Assembly: GCA_038025085.1 (NCBI GenBank)
Contig: CM076140.1
Coordinates: 39,803,501 to 39,867,500 of the forward strand
From: Tetragonia tetragonoides
Taxonomy: Eukaryota; Streptophyta; Magnoliopsida; Caryophyllales; Aizoaceae
DNA: 64,000 nt
Reading direction: 5' to 3'
Positions 24,340 to 44,855 of the stretch are shown one piece after another. Position numbers and translations under genes: made by a program. A model generated the notes under the pieces. It saw nothing but the letters and a program-made list of their open reading frames with translations. It made no database searches and was not told the origin of the DNA. Positions within the stretch are counted from its first letter, which is position 1. Each line of letters begins with the position of its first letter.

Positions 24340-25297
24340 GAAAAATGGTAAGCATTGCTAAGAGGGAATTTGAAATCCTCGATGTGCCTGGAAAGAACTA
24401 CTATTAAATGGAAGGTTGATGCCCTCTTGCACACTTGAAAGCTAATGGACTTAGAAAAACCATTGAAGAAGATAATAATGCCTCAGAAGAAGATCAGGCT
24501 AGGGCCATTATTTACTTAAAGCACCATCTGCATGAGGACTTGAAAAATGAATAACTCATGGTTGAAGACGCAAAAGAATTGTGGCAAAATCTCCATGAGA
24601 GATATGGGCATAGAGAACAAGTTTTATTGCCACAAATCAATGGGCTAATCTGAGGTTTCAAGACCACAAGTCTGTTAGCGAATATAATTCTGCTCTATTA
24701 CGAATAACTTCATCAATGAAGTTATGTGGGCAAAATGTCACTGAGTATGTCATGCTTGAAAAGACATTTTCCACCATGCACGCCTCTAATGTGCTACTTC
24801 AGCAGCAATATCGAGAAAGAGGTTTCAAAAAATACTCTGATCTGATATCTGTGCTATTGGTGGCTGAGCAGAATAATCAATTGCTCTTTCAGAATCATAA
24901 CATGAGGCCCGCTGAAACTAGTGCAATACCAGAGGCAAATGCCATCCAAATTGGCAATCAAGGGCGCCAACAGAAAAATAATAAATATCAAGGCAAAGGC
25001 TTCAGCAAAGGCCAACGACGCCAGTTTAAAAGAAAGGGCAAACAAATAAACCACCAAGGAAGTGGACCAACTGGGAAGCAAAAGGTCACATGTTTTAAAT
25101 GCGGCATTAAAGGCCATTTCGCGAAAGAATGCCGCACCGCCAAACATTTGGTGGAGTTATATCAAGCTGCCCAGAAAAATAAAGGGAAAGCTGTTGAAGC
25201 CAGTGGATCAGGCGCCACAGAATGCGCCAACCTTGACATTTCTGATTATTTCATGGATAATAATGAGGAAGACCTTGCCAAACTAAACATTAAATAA
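24340..25297 (+). pseudogene. copia gag (broken)
   Basis: From about 24345 the frame reads MVSIAKREFEILDV and continues as copia gag (LKANGLRKTIEED, AIIYLKHHLHEDL, ELWQNLHERYGH), but stops occur near 24406, 24552 and 24650. The part 24716-25297 is open and includes a Lys/Gln-rich linker and the nucleocapsid zinc knuckle CFKCGIKGHFAKEC (CX2CX4HX4C intact) at about 25090-25131. Confidence 0.85.
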
Positions 25298-25469
25298 GCT
25301 CGTCTTAATTAAAATCTAGTATTTTTAACTATGTGTGTTTTGAGTTATTTATCTTAAATAAATGCTTTAAGAAGCATAGAATGTTAATAGATGTAATAGT
25401 TTCGTATCTCAAAATAAAATCAGTGTGTTTAATTAATCTCTAATCTGATATTTATTTTCTAATGAAGAT

Positions 25470-26582
25470 ATGGATTACCGAAATGGAATTGGAGAACAAT
25501 GTCTAATTGATAGTGCTGCAACACACACAATCCTGAGGAACAAAGTTTACTTCACTCACTTGATACCAGTGAAGGCTAATGTTAACACCATTGCTGGTGT
25601 TGCAAGATTAATTGAAGGATCGGAAAAAGCGTGTGTTGTACTCTCAATGGGGACCAAAATTGAGATAAAAGACACGCTATATTCGAGTAAATCTCAAAGA
25701 AACTTGTTAAGTTTTAAAGATGTGCGTCAAAATGGTTACCACATGGAAACCATGACTGAAAATTATAAGGAGTACATGTGTCTTACTTTGGTTAAAACTG
25801 GCAAGAAAGTTGTTTACGAGAAAATGTCAGCGTACTCCTCAGGACCATACTACACGTACATTAATGCCATTGAAATTAATGTGGTATCCAAACAATTGGT
25901 GGACAACCAAAAATTATGCTTTCTGTGGCATGACCGTTTAGGTCATCCTGGCACAAGTATGATGATTAAAATAATTAAAAGTTCACTCGGACACCCCCTA
26001 AACAATGTCCGGGTACCAAGATTTGGTGAACTCCCTCGCACTGCATGTTCACTTGGAAAATTAATTACGAGACCTTCCAAACGTAAAATTGGAAGTGAGT
26101 CTCCTGCATTCTTGGAAAGAATCCAAGGTGGTATTTGCGGGCCAATTCACCCTCCATGCGGACCATTCCGATATTTCATGGTATTAATAGATGCATCAAC
26201 ACGATGGTCGCATGTGAGTTTATTATCGACAAGAAATGTCGCATTTGCCAAATTGTTGGCTCAAATAATTCGATTGAAAACTCAATTTCCAGATCATTCG
26301 ATAAAGAAGATCAGGCTGGATAATGCAGGAGAATTTACATCCCAAACATTCAATGACTATTGTATGTCTATCGGGATTGAGGTGGAACACCCAGTTGCTC
26401 ATGTTCATACCCAAAATGGGCTTGCTGAATCTTTAATAAAGCGGTTACAATTAATCGCTAGGCCATTATTAATGAAATCAAAGTTACCAGCATCTGTTTG
26501 GAGACATGCTATATTGCATGCAGCAGAATTAGTACGATTAAGGCCAACTACGTATCATGAATTCTCCCTATGCAATTGGTAA
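25470..26582 (+). pseudogene. copia pol, protease-integrase part
   Basis: The open frame has the aspartic protease motif DSAATH with the usual downstream hydrophobic region, the gag-pre-integrase motif WHDRLGHPG, then an integrase core whose acidic residues appear as D (VLIDASTRW), D (IRLDNAGEF) and E (NGLAESLIKR). The upstream integrase zinc site has lost residues (TACSLGKL instead of a CX2C pair). A frameshift near 26570 ends the frame. Confidence 0.88.
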
Positions 26583-27319
26583 CTGGGAAAGAGCCAAGTA
26601 TTGCGCATCTGAAAACATTTGGGTGTTCAGTTTATGTACCAATAGAACCACCTAATCGTACTAAGATGGGTCCGCAAAGAAGGTTGGGAATATATATCGG
26701 TTTTGATACCCCCTCAATTAATAAGTTTTTAGAACCAATGACTGGTGATTTGTTCACAGCACAGTTTGCTGATTGTCATTTTGACGAGTCAGTATTCCCA
26801 ACCTTAGGGGGAGGAAAAGATAAGGCGAACCCAAGTACGACAGAAATAACGTGGAATGCAGCAACAGTATCTTATCTTGACCCACGTTCAAATGTGTGTG
26901 AACATGAAATTCAGAAAATAATTCATTTGCAAAATGTTGCAAATCAATTGCCTGACGCATTTACGGATATAAAGAAAGTGACAAAGTCACATATTCCCGC
27001 CATGAATGCTCCTGCAAGAATTGAGATTCCTACAGGAAATTCTGATAAACCCTTTGAAAAGGATCCTACTATTAAGCGAAAGCGTGGTCGACCAATTGGC
27101 TCAAAAGATTTGAAGCCAAGAAAATCAAAAAGGTTGGAAAATGTGAATGTCAATGATGTTCAATCTTCTAAGGAAGAAAATGAACATATGCAGAGCACAT
27201 GCAATATCGTCAATCAAAATAAAAATGAAAATGAAATCTCACTTGAAACCTTAAGTGAGCATGGAAATATAGACAATTTTGGGATCTCAATAAACTATGT
27301 CAATAATGGAAAGAAATGA
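26570..27319 (+). pseudogene. copia pol, integrase C-terminus and linker
   Basis: It continues the previous frame after a shift: KEPSIAHLKTFGCSVYVPI and GIYIGFDTPS are standard copia integrase C-terminal motifs. They are followed by a charged linker with a KRKRGRPIGSKD AT-hook-like stretch found in many plant copia polyproteins. It ends at a stop at 27317. Confidence 0.85.
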
Positions 27320-27736
27320 AATAGAAAAGACATTGAGATTGACGACGTATTTGCATACACAGTTGCCTCAGAGATAGTCATCAATGAGGATGACATTGAA
27401 CCAAAATCAGTCGATGAATGTCGTCGACGAAGTGATTGGCCAAAATGGAAAGAAGCAATGCAGGCAGAATTAAACTCATTTGAAAAACGACAAGTTTTTG
27501 GGCCATTAGTCCAAACCCCAAAGGGGGTAAAGCCCGTCGGATACAAATGGGTATTTGTACGAAAAAGAAATGAGAAAAACAAAATTGTAAGATACAAGGC
27601 AAGACTTGTAGCTCAAGGTTTTTCTCAAAAGCCAGGACTTGACTATGATGAAACTTACTCTCCAGTTGTTGATGCAACAACGTTGAGATTTCTAATCAGT
27701 CTGGCAAATTGTCAAAGGCTACAAATGCGCGTATAA
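27320..27736 (+). pseudogene. copia reverse transcriptase, N-terminal part only
   Basis: The frame continues with WPKWKEAMQAEL, PVGYKWVFVRKRN, RYKARLVAQGFSQ and YSPVVDATTLRFLISL, then stops at 27734. The polymerase YVDD motif and RNase H that should follow are absent: the sequence goes in about 130 bp to the polypurine tract. A large internal deletion is the simplest reading. Confidence 0.88.
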
Positions 27737-27866
27737 TGAATTACAATAAACGCTGTACTCTTTTTCCCTTGCTTTGGTTTTATCCCACTGGGTTTTCCAA
27801 ATCAATGTTTTTAATGAGGCAGCTAATACCCCTGTAATTACTACTAGTGATCCATTCAAGGGGGAG

Positions 27867-28079
27867 TGTTGTAATTTCCCACATGCCATAAATATGTGAA
27901 TGGCCCATATTTAACCAATTATATGGTTTTACTATGCTTGTATAGTAAGTGTCATACTTACTTGCCTATAAATAGGCCAATGTTGTAATGAGAAATCGCA
28001 ACTGAGAAAAAAGCAAGTGAATTAGTTAAAGTTTTCACTCCTACTTTGAGTCTCCCCTTTTCTGAGCTATCTTTTAACA
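27867..28079 (+). repeat. 3' LTR of the copia element
   Basis: Begins TGTTGTAATTTCCC and ends CTTTTAACA. It has one copy of the 34-bp block that is doubled in the 5' LTR. It follows the polypurine tract at 27855-27865. Confidence 0.92.
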
Positions 28080-30144
28080 ATAACCTATATAAAAATGCAG
28101 AAGTCTAGCATGTAAAAGGCTTTCACAAAACACAAAAATTCATAAGTATGTTTTGAACTAAAAGGTTTACTTTTGGGTTTAAAAGTGTTAAAATGATATC
28201 ACATTTTGAACAAAAAGTGGAAAAGAAACTTTTGATCATCTTGCGTCTTGTGTAATGCTAGTTGCCTAATTCTTGTTTGCCGTACGTTTTCTGTTGGAAC
28301 TTTGTTTTGTGTAAATCCCCCGTCCCCTTTTTTCTTCCTTTTCAAAGTTGGCCACCTCTAGGATAGATAATAATTTTTGAAATTTCATATGGTTTATGAT
28401 ATATCTATATTAAACAAAAAGAAAGCATTGGATTTATTAATAGTTATAAAGATATTGGAAATATATTGATATGAGAGAGATGTCTTATGAGAAGATACTA
28501 GAAGATAATCTTCTGCTTTTATGTGGCTAACCAAAATTTAACTATGGATTATTTATATGGAGTGGAATAGTAAAACTTTTTACTACTCTTTAAATGACTA
28601 AAGAAGACGTGGCAACCTATCTTCGGGTGATACATAAATTATTAGGCTTCAATAATTAGAAAACAAAAAAAAAAAAAAAAAAAAAGAGAAATAGAGAAAT
28701 TGAAGGGTCATTATAATTAGAAAGATAAAAGCACCAAATTTCCTAAAAGACGTTGAGCAATGATCTCTCCCTGGTTGGGGATAAGAGGAAGTGATTAGGA
28801 AGTAGAGTGTCGTGCTAATAAAGAGGATGAAAAGATATGGGGTGGGTGAAAAAAGGGATCTTTATCAAGAAAAAAATCCTTGAACAATGACTACTGACCT
28901 AATGCTCCTGTTGGAAGTGACATGTTGTTAGTCATGTGCATTACATGCCATGTGATATGTCATTTGGTTCATCCAATGGTAGACTTGTACAAGATGCAAT
29001 GTTCACTACTCTTATTTTCAGTTAGGGCTATTGGTTAATCTATTTATCAGTTTTTTGACAATTAAACTTGATATCAATATTGTTATGAGTTTTTTTTTTA
29101 AATTTATTTTAGAGGGATGCATACTCAATCTTAGCCAAACGACCAAGATGACAAGTATGGATATGCTTTACTCAGAATTTATTAACACACTTCTTAAATA
29201 ATTCTTAATCCATGTCACATTTTAATTTTTGGCGTGGAACTCGCCATTTACTTTATGTCTCACCATTTTTCAATGCGGAACTCGCAACTTTTTATGTAAA
29301 AAGACTTCATTAATGTTGTACTTCAGCAAGTATGGAGTAGCTTGTAACATGTCTTTGCCACATTATTGTTGTTTTTTATAAGTAATAAGCCGTAGTTCTT
29401 GCCTTGTGTCTACTGACTTATACGAACTATACTAGCCCTTATTGGTGCTACATTGACGGAGCCAGTGTTTGAACACAAGAGACTGAACGTGATATAGCAG
29501 GAGGTGCCTCAATCGTCATTCACATGCACCTTTTTTTGTTTAGTCTAGCAAAAACAAAAAACGGTAGTTCTTGCAAAATGTTTCAAGTCCCACAATTTTG
29601 GTACCCACGCCCAAGAAATCAAATATAACAAGAATTGCTGAATTGTCAACCAAAAGGTGATTCTGCTCGCCTATTATTACTGTGGTCGATACGAAAATTA
29701 CATGAGAAATTGAGAACTCAAAGAATTAAAAATAACGAACTGAATGGTAAAATTAAAGACATTTCTTTCACTTCCCATACTAAAACAGAAGTGTCTTGTG
29801 AAATAATTCCTCCCTCTAACCGTTCATCAACCAGGCTACAAACCCGTATGCATTGATGGGAACATCACACCACACCTTCACCGAAATAATACAATTTCAT
29901 ACACTAATATCTCCACTACATACACAAATCATTCCACGCCAGTCGTTAAGGCAGAAGCTCAAATGAGACCCAAACTTGCAGGCGGTTGTCATGTCACTGG
30001 TCTCTCACTGCAAGGCAATGGAGGAAAAAGGAAACTATGTCAATGCTAAGGAACTCTTAAGTGTTAAGAAATGAAGTTAGTTGGAAATAGGATATTACAG
30101 GGCAGCACCAGAAGTGCAGTTCCATGATCAGAGATACAATATGG
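28080..30144. other. Intergenic, including the probable KIN13A 3' UTR
   Basis: AT-rich DNA with a 22-A run near 28663-28685 and the dispersed repeat at 29400-29560 (related to 12395-12570). The last few hundred bases before 30145 are probably the 3' UTR of the kinesin gene, which reads leftward. I found no other gene. Confidence 0.4.
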
Positions 30145-39026
<8,882 letters not shown>

Positions 39027-39599
39027 TTTCGATGATCTAAGTAATCAAACCTTTCCAATCACAATCCATAAACACAAAAATGTCAGAATTTCACCAATCT
39101 AATGTAATATCATCATTAATAATCACAAAAATGCATGTTGACCAAATTGAAAACCTTAATGATCAGAATATCATTGAAATTATAATTACTACTTACAACA
39201 AGGTGGAGAAAATTCGAACTCAGAGCAAAACATGAAGCAACAGGTAACTCAGTGTTACAGAAATTTTTCTTCCAATCACAGAAACTCAAATTCCAGTCGG
39301 TTCGATTCAAGCGCGAAATTTATAATGTCGCGAAAATGCGTCACATTCTGAAAAAGAATAACAAAAAAAAAATCAAGAACAAAAGATTCGACAATATTTT
39401 AAAAAAAATTTAATTGGGAAAAAGGGAAAAAGATTTACCAGATTCAGTGAGCAAAGAAAATTTCGTTATCACGATCTAATCTACAGGAATGTAATGAAGA
39501 ACCGTAAATTCTATAGATCTAAAGAACAAAATTGGATAATGCGAAGAACCCTAATTTCGATTCAATTTGAGAAGGTCCGAGCGAGGGGTGCACGAAGGG

Positions 39600-39665
39600 G
39601 CAAATTTCGCGAAATTTCTCTCTCCTCTTTTCTCTCTCCTTCTTTCTCTCTCTGAACTTTGCTTC
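39600..39665 (-). promoter_or_regulatory. GA-rich leader of KIN13A
   Basis: On the minus strand this is a GAGAGAAA-rich tract about 600 bp before the coding start, with AT-rich DNA beyond it. It is a likely 5' UTR or core promoter element. A 5'-UTR intron may run from 'ctg|gtaaat' (about 39437) toward the first coding exon; this is not certain. Confidence 0.4.
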
Positions 39666-40319
39666 ACATATGATATTACGGAGTATACTTTTTCTCGATT
39701 TAGGGGAAAAATCAATCAATTATGGTGGTAGTTTTTGAAATTTACAGGAAATATAAACGCCTAAACGGCTATTTTGCATGGTACAAAAAGACGAATTTAC
39801 CCATTTAAAAGAGTCTCCAAATGTGTTTGATAAATATGTAATTTAGTTGAAAATGTAAGGTTGATTGTTTTAGATGGTTTGATTAGATGTAGACATGGAG
39901 TAAATACTAATTAGTTTGAAATTGTTAATGATTAGGCGCTAATTTACTTTCTTGATGATAATCATTATTTTACTGTTTTTTTTTTTTGTTTTGGTTTTCT
40001 TATTTTTGTTTTTGTTTTTGTTTGGATGATAAATGGAAAAGCAAATGAAATGTTGGGTGTCTAAATCTTTACGTTACTCAAATGGTGGACTTTTACATAT
40101 ATGTCCCTAAGTATTTGAAAAATGCTGTGCAAGTAGTTTAATGTTAGACCACTTTCCGGTTAGAGTAGGGAGGGATTGCTTTTTGGCCTTTGGGTGATAA
40201 ACATGATAATGCAACCACGTGAGATCTAAATAAAAAGAATGGGAAGATCAAATAAATAAAAAGAATGGGAAGATCAAATAAATCAAAAGAATGGGAACTT
40301 CCAAATTTCAATCGTACCA

Positions 40320-40870
40320 ATTGGTAGCGGTAAGGAAAAAAAAATGGGTGTTTAGTATAGGAATCGAAATCAGCAGAACTAGTACGAGTGATTTAATTCC
40401 AATTCCCAAAAATATGGATCAGTATCAAATCAATTCGGGTTTTAACTTTTCGGAAACGAAACTAATTGGATATAAAGAGTAAAAATATTATATGATTTAT
40501 TTATTATTAGAAACAAAAAATGGTGATTATCTAGTAATATTAAAGGTTTAAAAAAAACTATATTTGTAATTTTAGTAATTTAATTATTGAATTTAAAATA
40601 TTAATGAGTGTAATCGTTCTTTAATTTTTATTTACCATGTTAAGTGGGATTAATATTTGTTTGTATCATATTAAAATGAATGGATTATTTGATTACGAAA
40701 ATAATGGAGGTGGATTTTAATGTTGAACAGGGAACCTATTAACCGTTTAGTATCTAATTGATCCAGTTTCAATTCTTAAAATTAGAAACCGTTATCAACC
40801 AATTCCCATAATTTACAAATTGGTGGATCTAATTCCAATCTTGTATAGTGCAGTTCCCGGTGGGTACCAG
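40320..40870. repeat. Dispersed repeat, related copy at 44880-45190
   Basis: Both regions contain 'aatcggaat...ttaattccaat(t/c)', 'gataccaaccaattcc'-type text and the longer block 'gtaat...aaaaa(c/t)ta(t)ttttgtaattttagt(a/g)attta'. The right edge here reads 'ggtgggtaccaggttgtgctcacctctacc', a common plant MITE end. Ends were not paired with confidence. Confidence 0.45.
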
Positions 40871-41065
40871 GTTGTGCTCACCTCTACCAACTATATGTAC
40901 TTAAATCTTCCAGACAGTAGTCAAGGTTTTTTTTAATTACAGTTGGTACCTTGTATTTATGTCAAAAGTTTACTCAATGCCACTATAAGTAATTGTTGCT
41001 AAATTTGCTACTAAATTGATAATGTGGCACTGATATATTAATTGTCCTCATTTTAGTAGGCAAAT

Positions 41066-41735
41066 TGTAACACCCCGATAATAATACATCTTTAATACAC
41101 ATAATAAACAAAATACTTGGGATGATAAATCAAGATAACATAAGAATTGAAGAAGCCAAAAGACACATATCTTATAAAGATCATAATTCAAGGTATTTGT
41201 TATCTTACAACTTAAGGGGATTCATTGATTGGTGGTTCTATTTAATGATGACATAACAACTAAGCTAGATTATTCTAAGAGATCTTTTTGTCCTTGTCAA
41301 TCTGACATGTCCGATCATAAATTGCACGTCATCTACATGCACGTGCAAGTGTATATACAAAAAAAGAAGAGAAAAAGAAAAATTAGCTTATGCTAAGTAA
41401 GAACACTCCACTTTGTCAAAACACTTAGGTAATGAAAGTACACTTAGCAAGTAGCACGTAACGATAATAGTAATAACAATAATTTCACATAATATACATG
41501 TCAAAGACAAATAGAGCAAGCAGGTATCTTAAGAGAATTTAAAGGGTGTCTTTCTATCTTAATTTGAGAAGTTAGCTTGTTTTAAGTTAGCTCCCATATT
41601 AATGTTAGGTGACATAGAAGTGCACGCTCGAATACAAAACACAGCGTAGTGCGACATTACGAATAATAATCTTATGTTACTGTCTGGACAAGACTACTGC
41701 CCTTCAATGGTGATAAGATAATCACAAAACTTTTA
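41066..41735. other. Possible old LTR sequence; otherwise nothing seen
   Basis: It starts 'tgtaacaccccgataata', a start often seen in plant gypsy LTRs. No second copy, polypurine tract or coding sequence was found, so this is weak. Confidence 0.25.
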
Positions 41736-41890
41736 TAAGACAGTCTTTTCGTAACTTTTGGTGAGAAGGGGGTCAATTTCAATGAAATAAGAGTCACTGC
41801 TCACCATAAGTGACGCCTACATTTATAAATAGTGACTCCATTTTTCTGTGAATTGGTCTCACATAAGACTTACTGTAAAATAATATAGAT
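41735..41890. repeat. Dispersed MITE-like repeat, second copy at 44100-44250
   Basis: Shared order of blocks: 'gtaacttttg(g/t)', 'gggtca', '(g/a)aaataag(a/g)gtca', 'gtgac(g)cctacattt', 'ccatttttctgtga(a/g)ttggtctcacataa'. The two copies have the same orientation and lie about 2.4 kb apart. Confidence 0.6.
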
Positions 41891-42203
41891 TTCAATGATA
41901 AAAGGGCTAGCTCTATGACTATTGCGGTATTGCCTCAACAAATCAATATCATAAAACTAATGTGCACAGTAAAGAGTCGTACCTTCAAAGCTTCCAACGA
42001 CCCCTTTTGGAAGTCATGCTACAAACTAGATAAATTAATCTCAATCTCATAATATAGTAATATATCTCATTGGCTAGATGATATTAGTAATATCTCAATA
42101 TAGAGAAATCTCCCTTTCGAAATATCATAATCTCAAGTATAATTGCCATAGGCATATATAAACTTTGTAGAGTATATATATATGAATCAACAATTATGAA
42201 AAC

Positions 42204-42330
42204 GACTCAGTGGTTAAGCAAAATCTTAACATTATCACTAACAGGTTCGAGGTTCAAAACCCATTGGAGCTTTCTCTGTCATTTTTCTTTGATTTTTTGT
42301 TCTCATCTCTTAATTCTATGTTTTAGGACT
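42204..42330 (+). mobile_element. Probable tRNA-derived SINE
   Basis: A-box-like 'gactcagtggttaag' (42204-42218) and B-box-like 'ggttcgaggttc' (42244-42255) lie 25 bp apart, as in tRNA-derived SINE heads. The body is short and T-rich. Ends are undefined. Confidence 0.5.
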
Positions 42331-42589
42331 TAAGCATTCAACAAATGTTAATCACCTTAAAAATATTTTATAATTTTTTTTTCTTTCCTTTAAATTATTG
42401 TGCATACCCTATCTACAAGTCCTGAATCCACCATTGAAGGAAATGGGGTCTTATATTTTTTCATGTGTTGTATAAGATGTTCTTTTGTTTGCGTGGTCGT
42501 TGCTCTCCACTGGCATGGTTGCCTATGGAGTACTTTGTACTAAATAACTAAACTTCCAAAACTATACTCCCTGTTACTCCAGTATCATT

Positions 42590-43034
42590 TGAAGTGGGTT
42601 GTCCCATATTGGTCAAGAAAGAGTGCCTTGAGGTGTTTATAACTAAGGGAGTTACTCCACCCATTGCCAATTGGTTTTGGGTTGGAACCTCCTTTATGCT
42701 ATAAACACTCTTTTAATGGGCCCAATTATAAAAAGTTAACATGGCATCAGAGCCAAGTTCGGTCCTGCCTTTATGACCCCTTGTTGGCCCACATGTTGAA
42801 GCCCAAATGAGGCAATTGTGCGGCGGGGTAGTTTAATTTGACCCCTGTTTAGCCTACGCGGCGTGTGACTGACCCAAGTTGGCTTTGATTGGTCCACACT
42901 TCAACCCAAGATGGGTCTTCGCATGAGGCGAGGTATTGAAGTGGGTTGTCCCACATTGGTCAAGAAAGAGTGCCTTGAGGTGTTTATAACAAGGGAGTTA
43001 CTCCACCCATTGCCAATTGGTTTTAGGTTGGAAC
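42590..43034 (+). mobile_element. TRIM (terminal-repeat retrotransposon in miniature), 3' LTR truncated
   Basis: The left repeat 42590-42741 starts TGAAGTGGG and ends AACA, and is followed immediately by TGGCATCAGAGCC (42742-42754). This is one change from the standard initiator-Met tRNA primer site of plant LTR elements. After about 180 bp the repeat restarts at 42937 and runs to 43034, where similarity stops after 98 of 152 bp. There is no coding capacity. The structure (short LTRs, primer site, tiny interior) fits a TRIM. Confidence 0.88.
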
Positions 43035-43163
43035 TGTGTAGGAATATAACGAACTACCAGATCACCTAACCGCAAGTTAAATTCTTCATCTTCAGTGCTT
43101 CTCTAATGGTATGTTCTCTTTCCGTTCCAGAATAAGTTGGTAACTTTATCTAGTTATACTTTG

Positions 43164-43968
43164 CCCCAATTAGCCAAATTGGCATTCAAAAAGAGAAATT
43201 CATACCAAGTTGGCATTTTTAATAACACCGGTGACATATTGACATATTTATCTGTTGACTCGGTCACTTAAACCCAATTATGTCGTCGGTGGGGAATCTC
43301 ATGCCAAAATTTGAATTTATTTCACTTACGGCTGATTTATTGCATCTTTGCTTATTTGGTGAGAAATTACAAAACATAAAAAAGTCTTGAAAATCCCAAA
43401 AATCACAGATGGCGGAATAAACTTCTTTTTCCCATGATTGCCAATTGGAATTTGTAACCTCCCACGTACATTTCTTACCTCGTCAGTACTGTTGCTACTG
43501 CTTTGGTTGCGAAAGTTATGTGCGTTTTGGGTCATTCTCGCCTCAAATCTTGCAAGAACCTGCTCGATTATGCTCAATCTACCAAGTCCTACACTCATTT
43601 GCTTGGAAGTGGGCTTAATTAATGTGAATTGGTTTGCAATTGTTTATCCCCCTTTTCAAAACGAAACCCTAACTTTATCTCTCTTAAATGACAGTTAGAA
43701 CAACACCTCCAACTCAGAATAAATACTAACGCCTCTAATTTTTGATTTTAAGATATTAGGTGAAGTATTTATTAGATGCCCAGAAATGCAATAAATGAGC
43801 AGTAAATGTAAGAAACACACAAAATGACCGGAGATTTCCCGCCGACGACTTAATTGGGTTTAAGTGACCGCGTCAAAAGGTAAATATGCCAATATGTGGC
43901 CGGAGTTATTTAAAATGCCAACTTGGTCTGGAGTGCACTTTTAAAATGCCAATATGGCTAATTTGGGT
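43164..43968. mobile_element. Element with ~135-bp inverted repeats (Mutator-like?)
   Basis: The arm 43164-43300 and the arm 43831-43968 are reverse complements over most of their length, sharing 'cccaa(a)ttagcca', 'aatgccaa(c/g)ttgg', 'aaatatg(t/c)caatatgt' and 'gtcgtcgg'. Long imperfect inverted repeats of this kind suggest a non-autonomous Mutator-like element. The interior carries a minus-strand open frame (43326-43598, starts MSVGLGRLSI) without a known domain. Confidence 0.7.
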
Positions 43969-44649
43969 CATACTTTGTCATACCCGTTAATTATTCATTT
44001 TCGAATATTTAATTTTGAAATGTTTAAAAGAATTTGTGCAAATTTGAGTTAGTATTTATCAATATCAATATATAAAGTTGAGTAGTAGCAAGCGGAAAAC
44101 TTGTTTAAAACGATCGTACTGTAACTTTTGTCAAGACGAGGGTCACTTTTTACTGAAATAAGGGTCATGACTTATTATGTGACCTCTACATTTTTAGTTA
44201 GTGGCCCCATTTTTCTGTGAGTTGGTCTCACATAACATTTTCTCTAGCAAAAAGTTGTTATAAAGAGTTATAAATGTATCGTTAGTTGAAAAGATTTCAA
44301 AAGTAATTTCATTTTATTTCATTAAATAAGTAACATAAATAGTATTAATGAAAGAATGTTATATATTCATCAATTGTGTAATTTCTTTGTCCAATGTGAT
44401 TTTTTTTTAATGATTAATTTTTCTTTTTAAATTGATGCTATAATGGATGATCATGACAAAAACTCGTGCAACGCACGACCATATATTGTAGTTTATTTAA
44501 ATTTTTTTAGATTTTGTTGTGATTCATTTATTCGGTTATTTAGACATGTGAAATATGTATTGGTTTGAATTTAGCATTTATAAAAAGAAAATAATTTCAG
44601 GTTTTTATTTTTAATTAATAAAAATCAGGCGGTTTTATGTCGCTTAAAT

Positions 44650-44855
44650 TGTTTGTTTTTTTTTATTTTTATTTTTATTTTTTTGTTTAACCACAGGTTC
44701 ACCTTTGGGGCAAGCTTAATCCTGTTCGTACGGGATGACCCACGAAGGGGTAAAGTGCTCCCACAAAATAGTTTTTCCATTCACAAGATTCGAACCCTCG
44801 ACCTTGCTTAAGGGATGAGAGTGCCAAACCACTCACACCAACCACTTTTTGGTTG
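44650..44855 (-). mobile_element. tRNA-derived SINE
   Basis: On the minus strand: an A-box-like 'tgagtggtttggca' near 44825, then B box 'gggttcgaatct' (about 44787-44798), a body ending 'ccccaaaggtgaacctgtgg', and an A-rich tail (aaacaaaaaaataaaaat) near 44655-44690. The order of head, body and tail is complete. A target duplication was not clear. Confidence 0.75.

Larger units (their letters stand above)
22826..28079 (+). mobile_element. Decayed Ty1/copia LTR retrotransposon
   Basis: LTRs at 22826-23073 and 27867-28079 share nearly all their sequence. A primer-site-like 'cgttatcagcacga' follows the 5' LTR, and a polypurine tract 'caagggggag' precedes the 3' LTR. The order inside is leader ORF, gag with zinc knuckle, protease, integrase and the start of reverse transcriptase: the copia order. 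Gag and pol carry stops and shifts, and the reverse-transcriptase active site and RNase H are deleted. The first 5 bases of the 5' LTR differ from the 3' LTR, and the flanks give only a weak target duplication. It begins about 575 bp past the ESD4-like stop. Confidence 0.93.

Noticed and set aside
22826..28079. Integrated plant virus (pararetrovirus)
   Set aside because: Gene order protease-integrase-reverse transcriptase with LTRs and polypurine tract is that of a Ty1/copia retrotransposon; no movement or coat protein regions.
41066..41735. Solo gypsy LTR
   Set aside because: Start resembles such LTRs, but end, duplication and second copy are missing; kept only as a low-confidence note.
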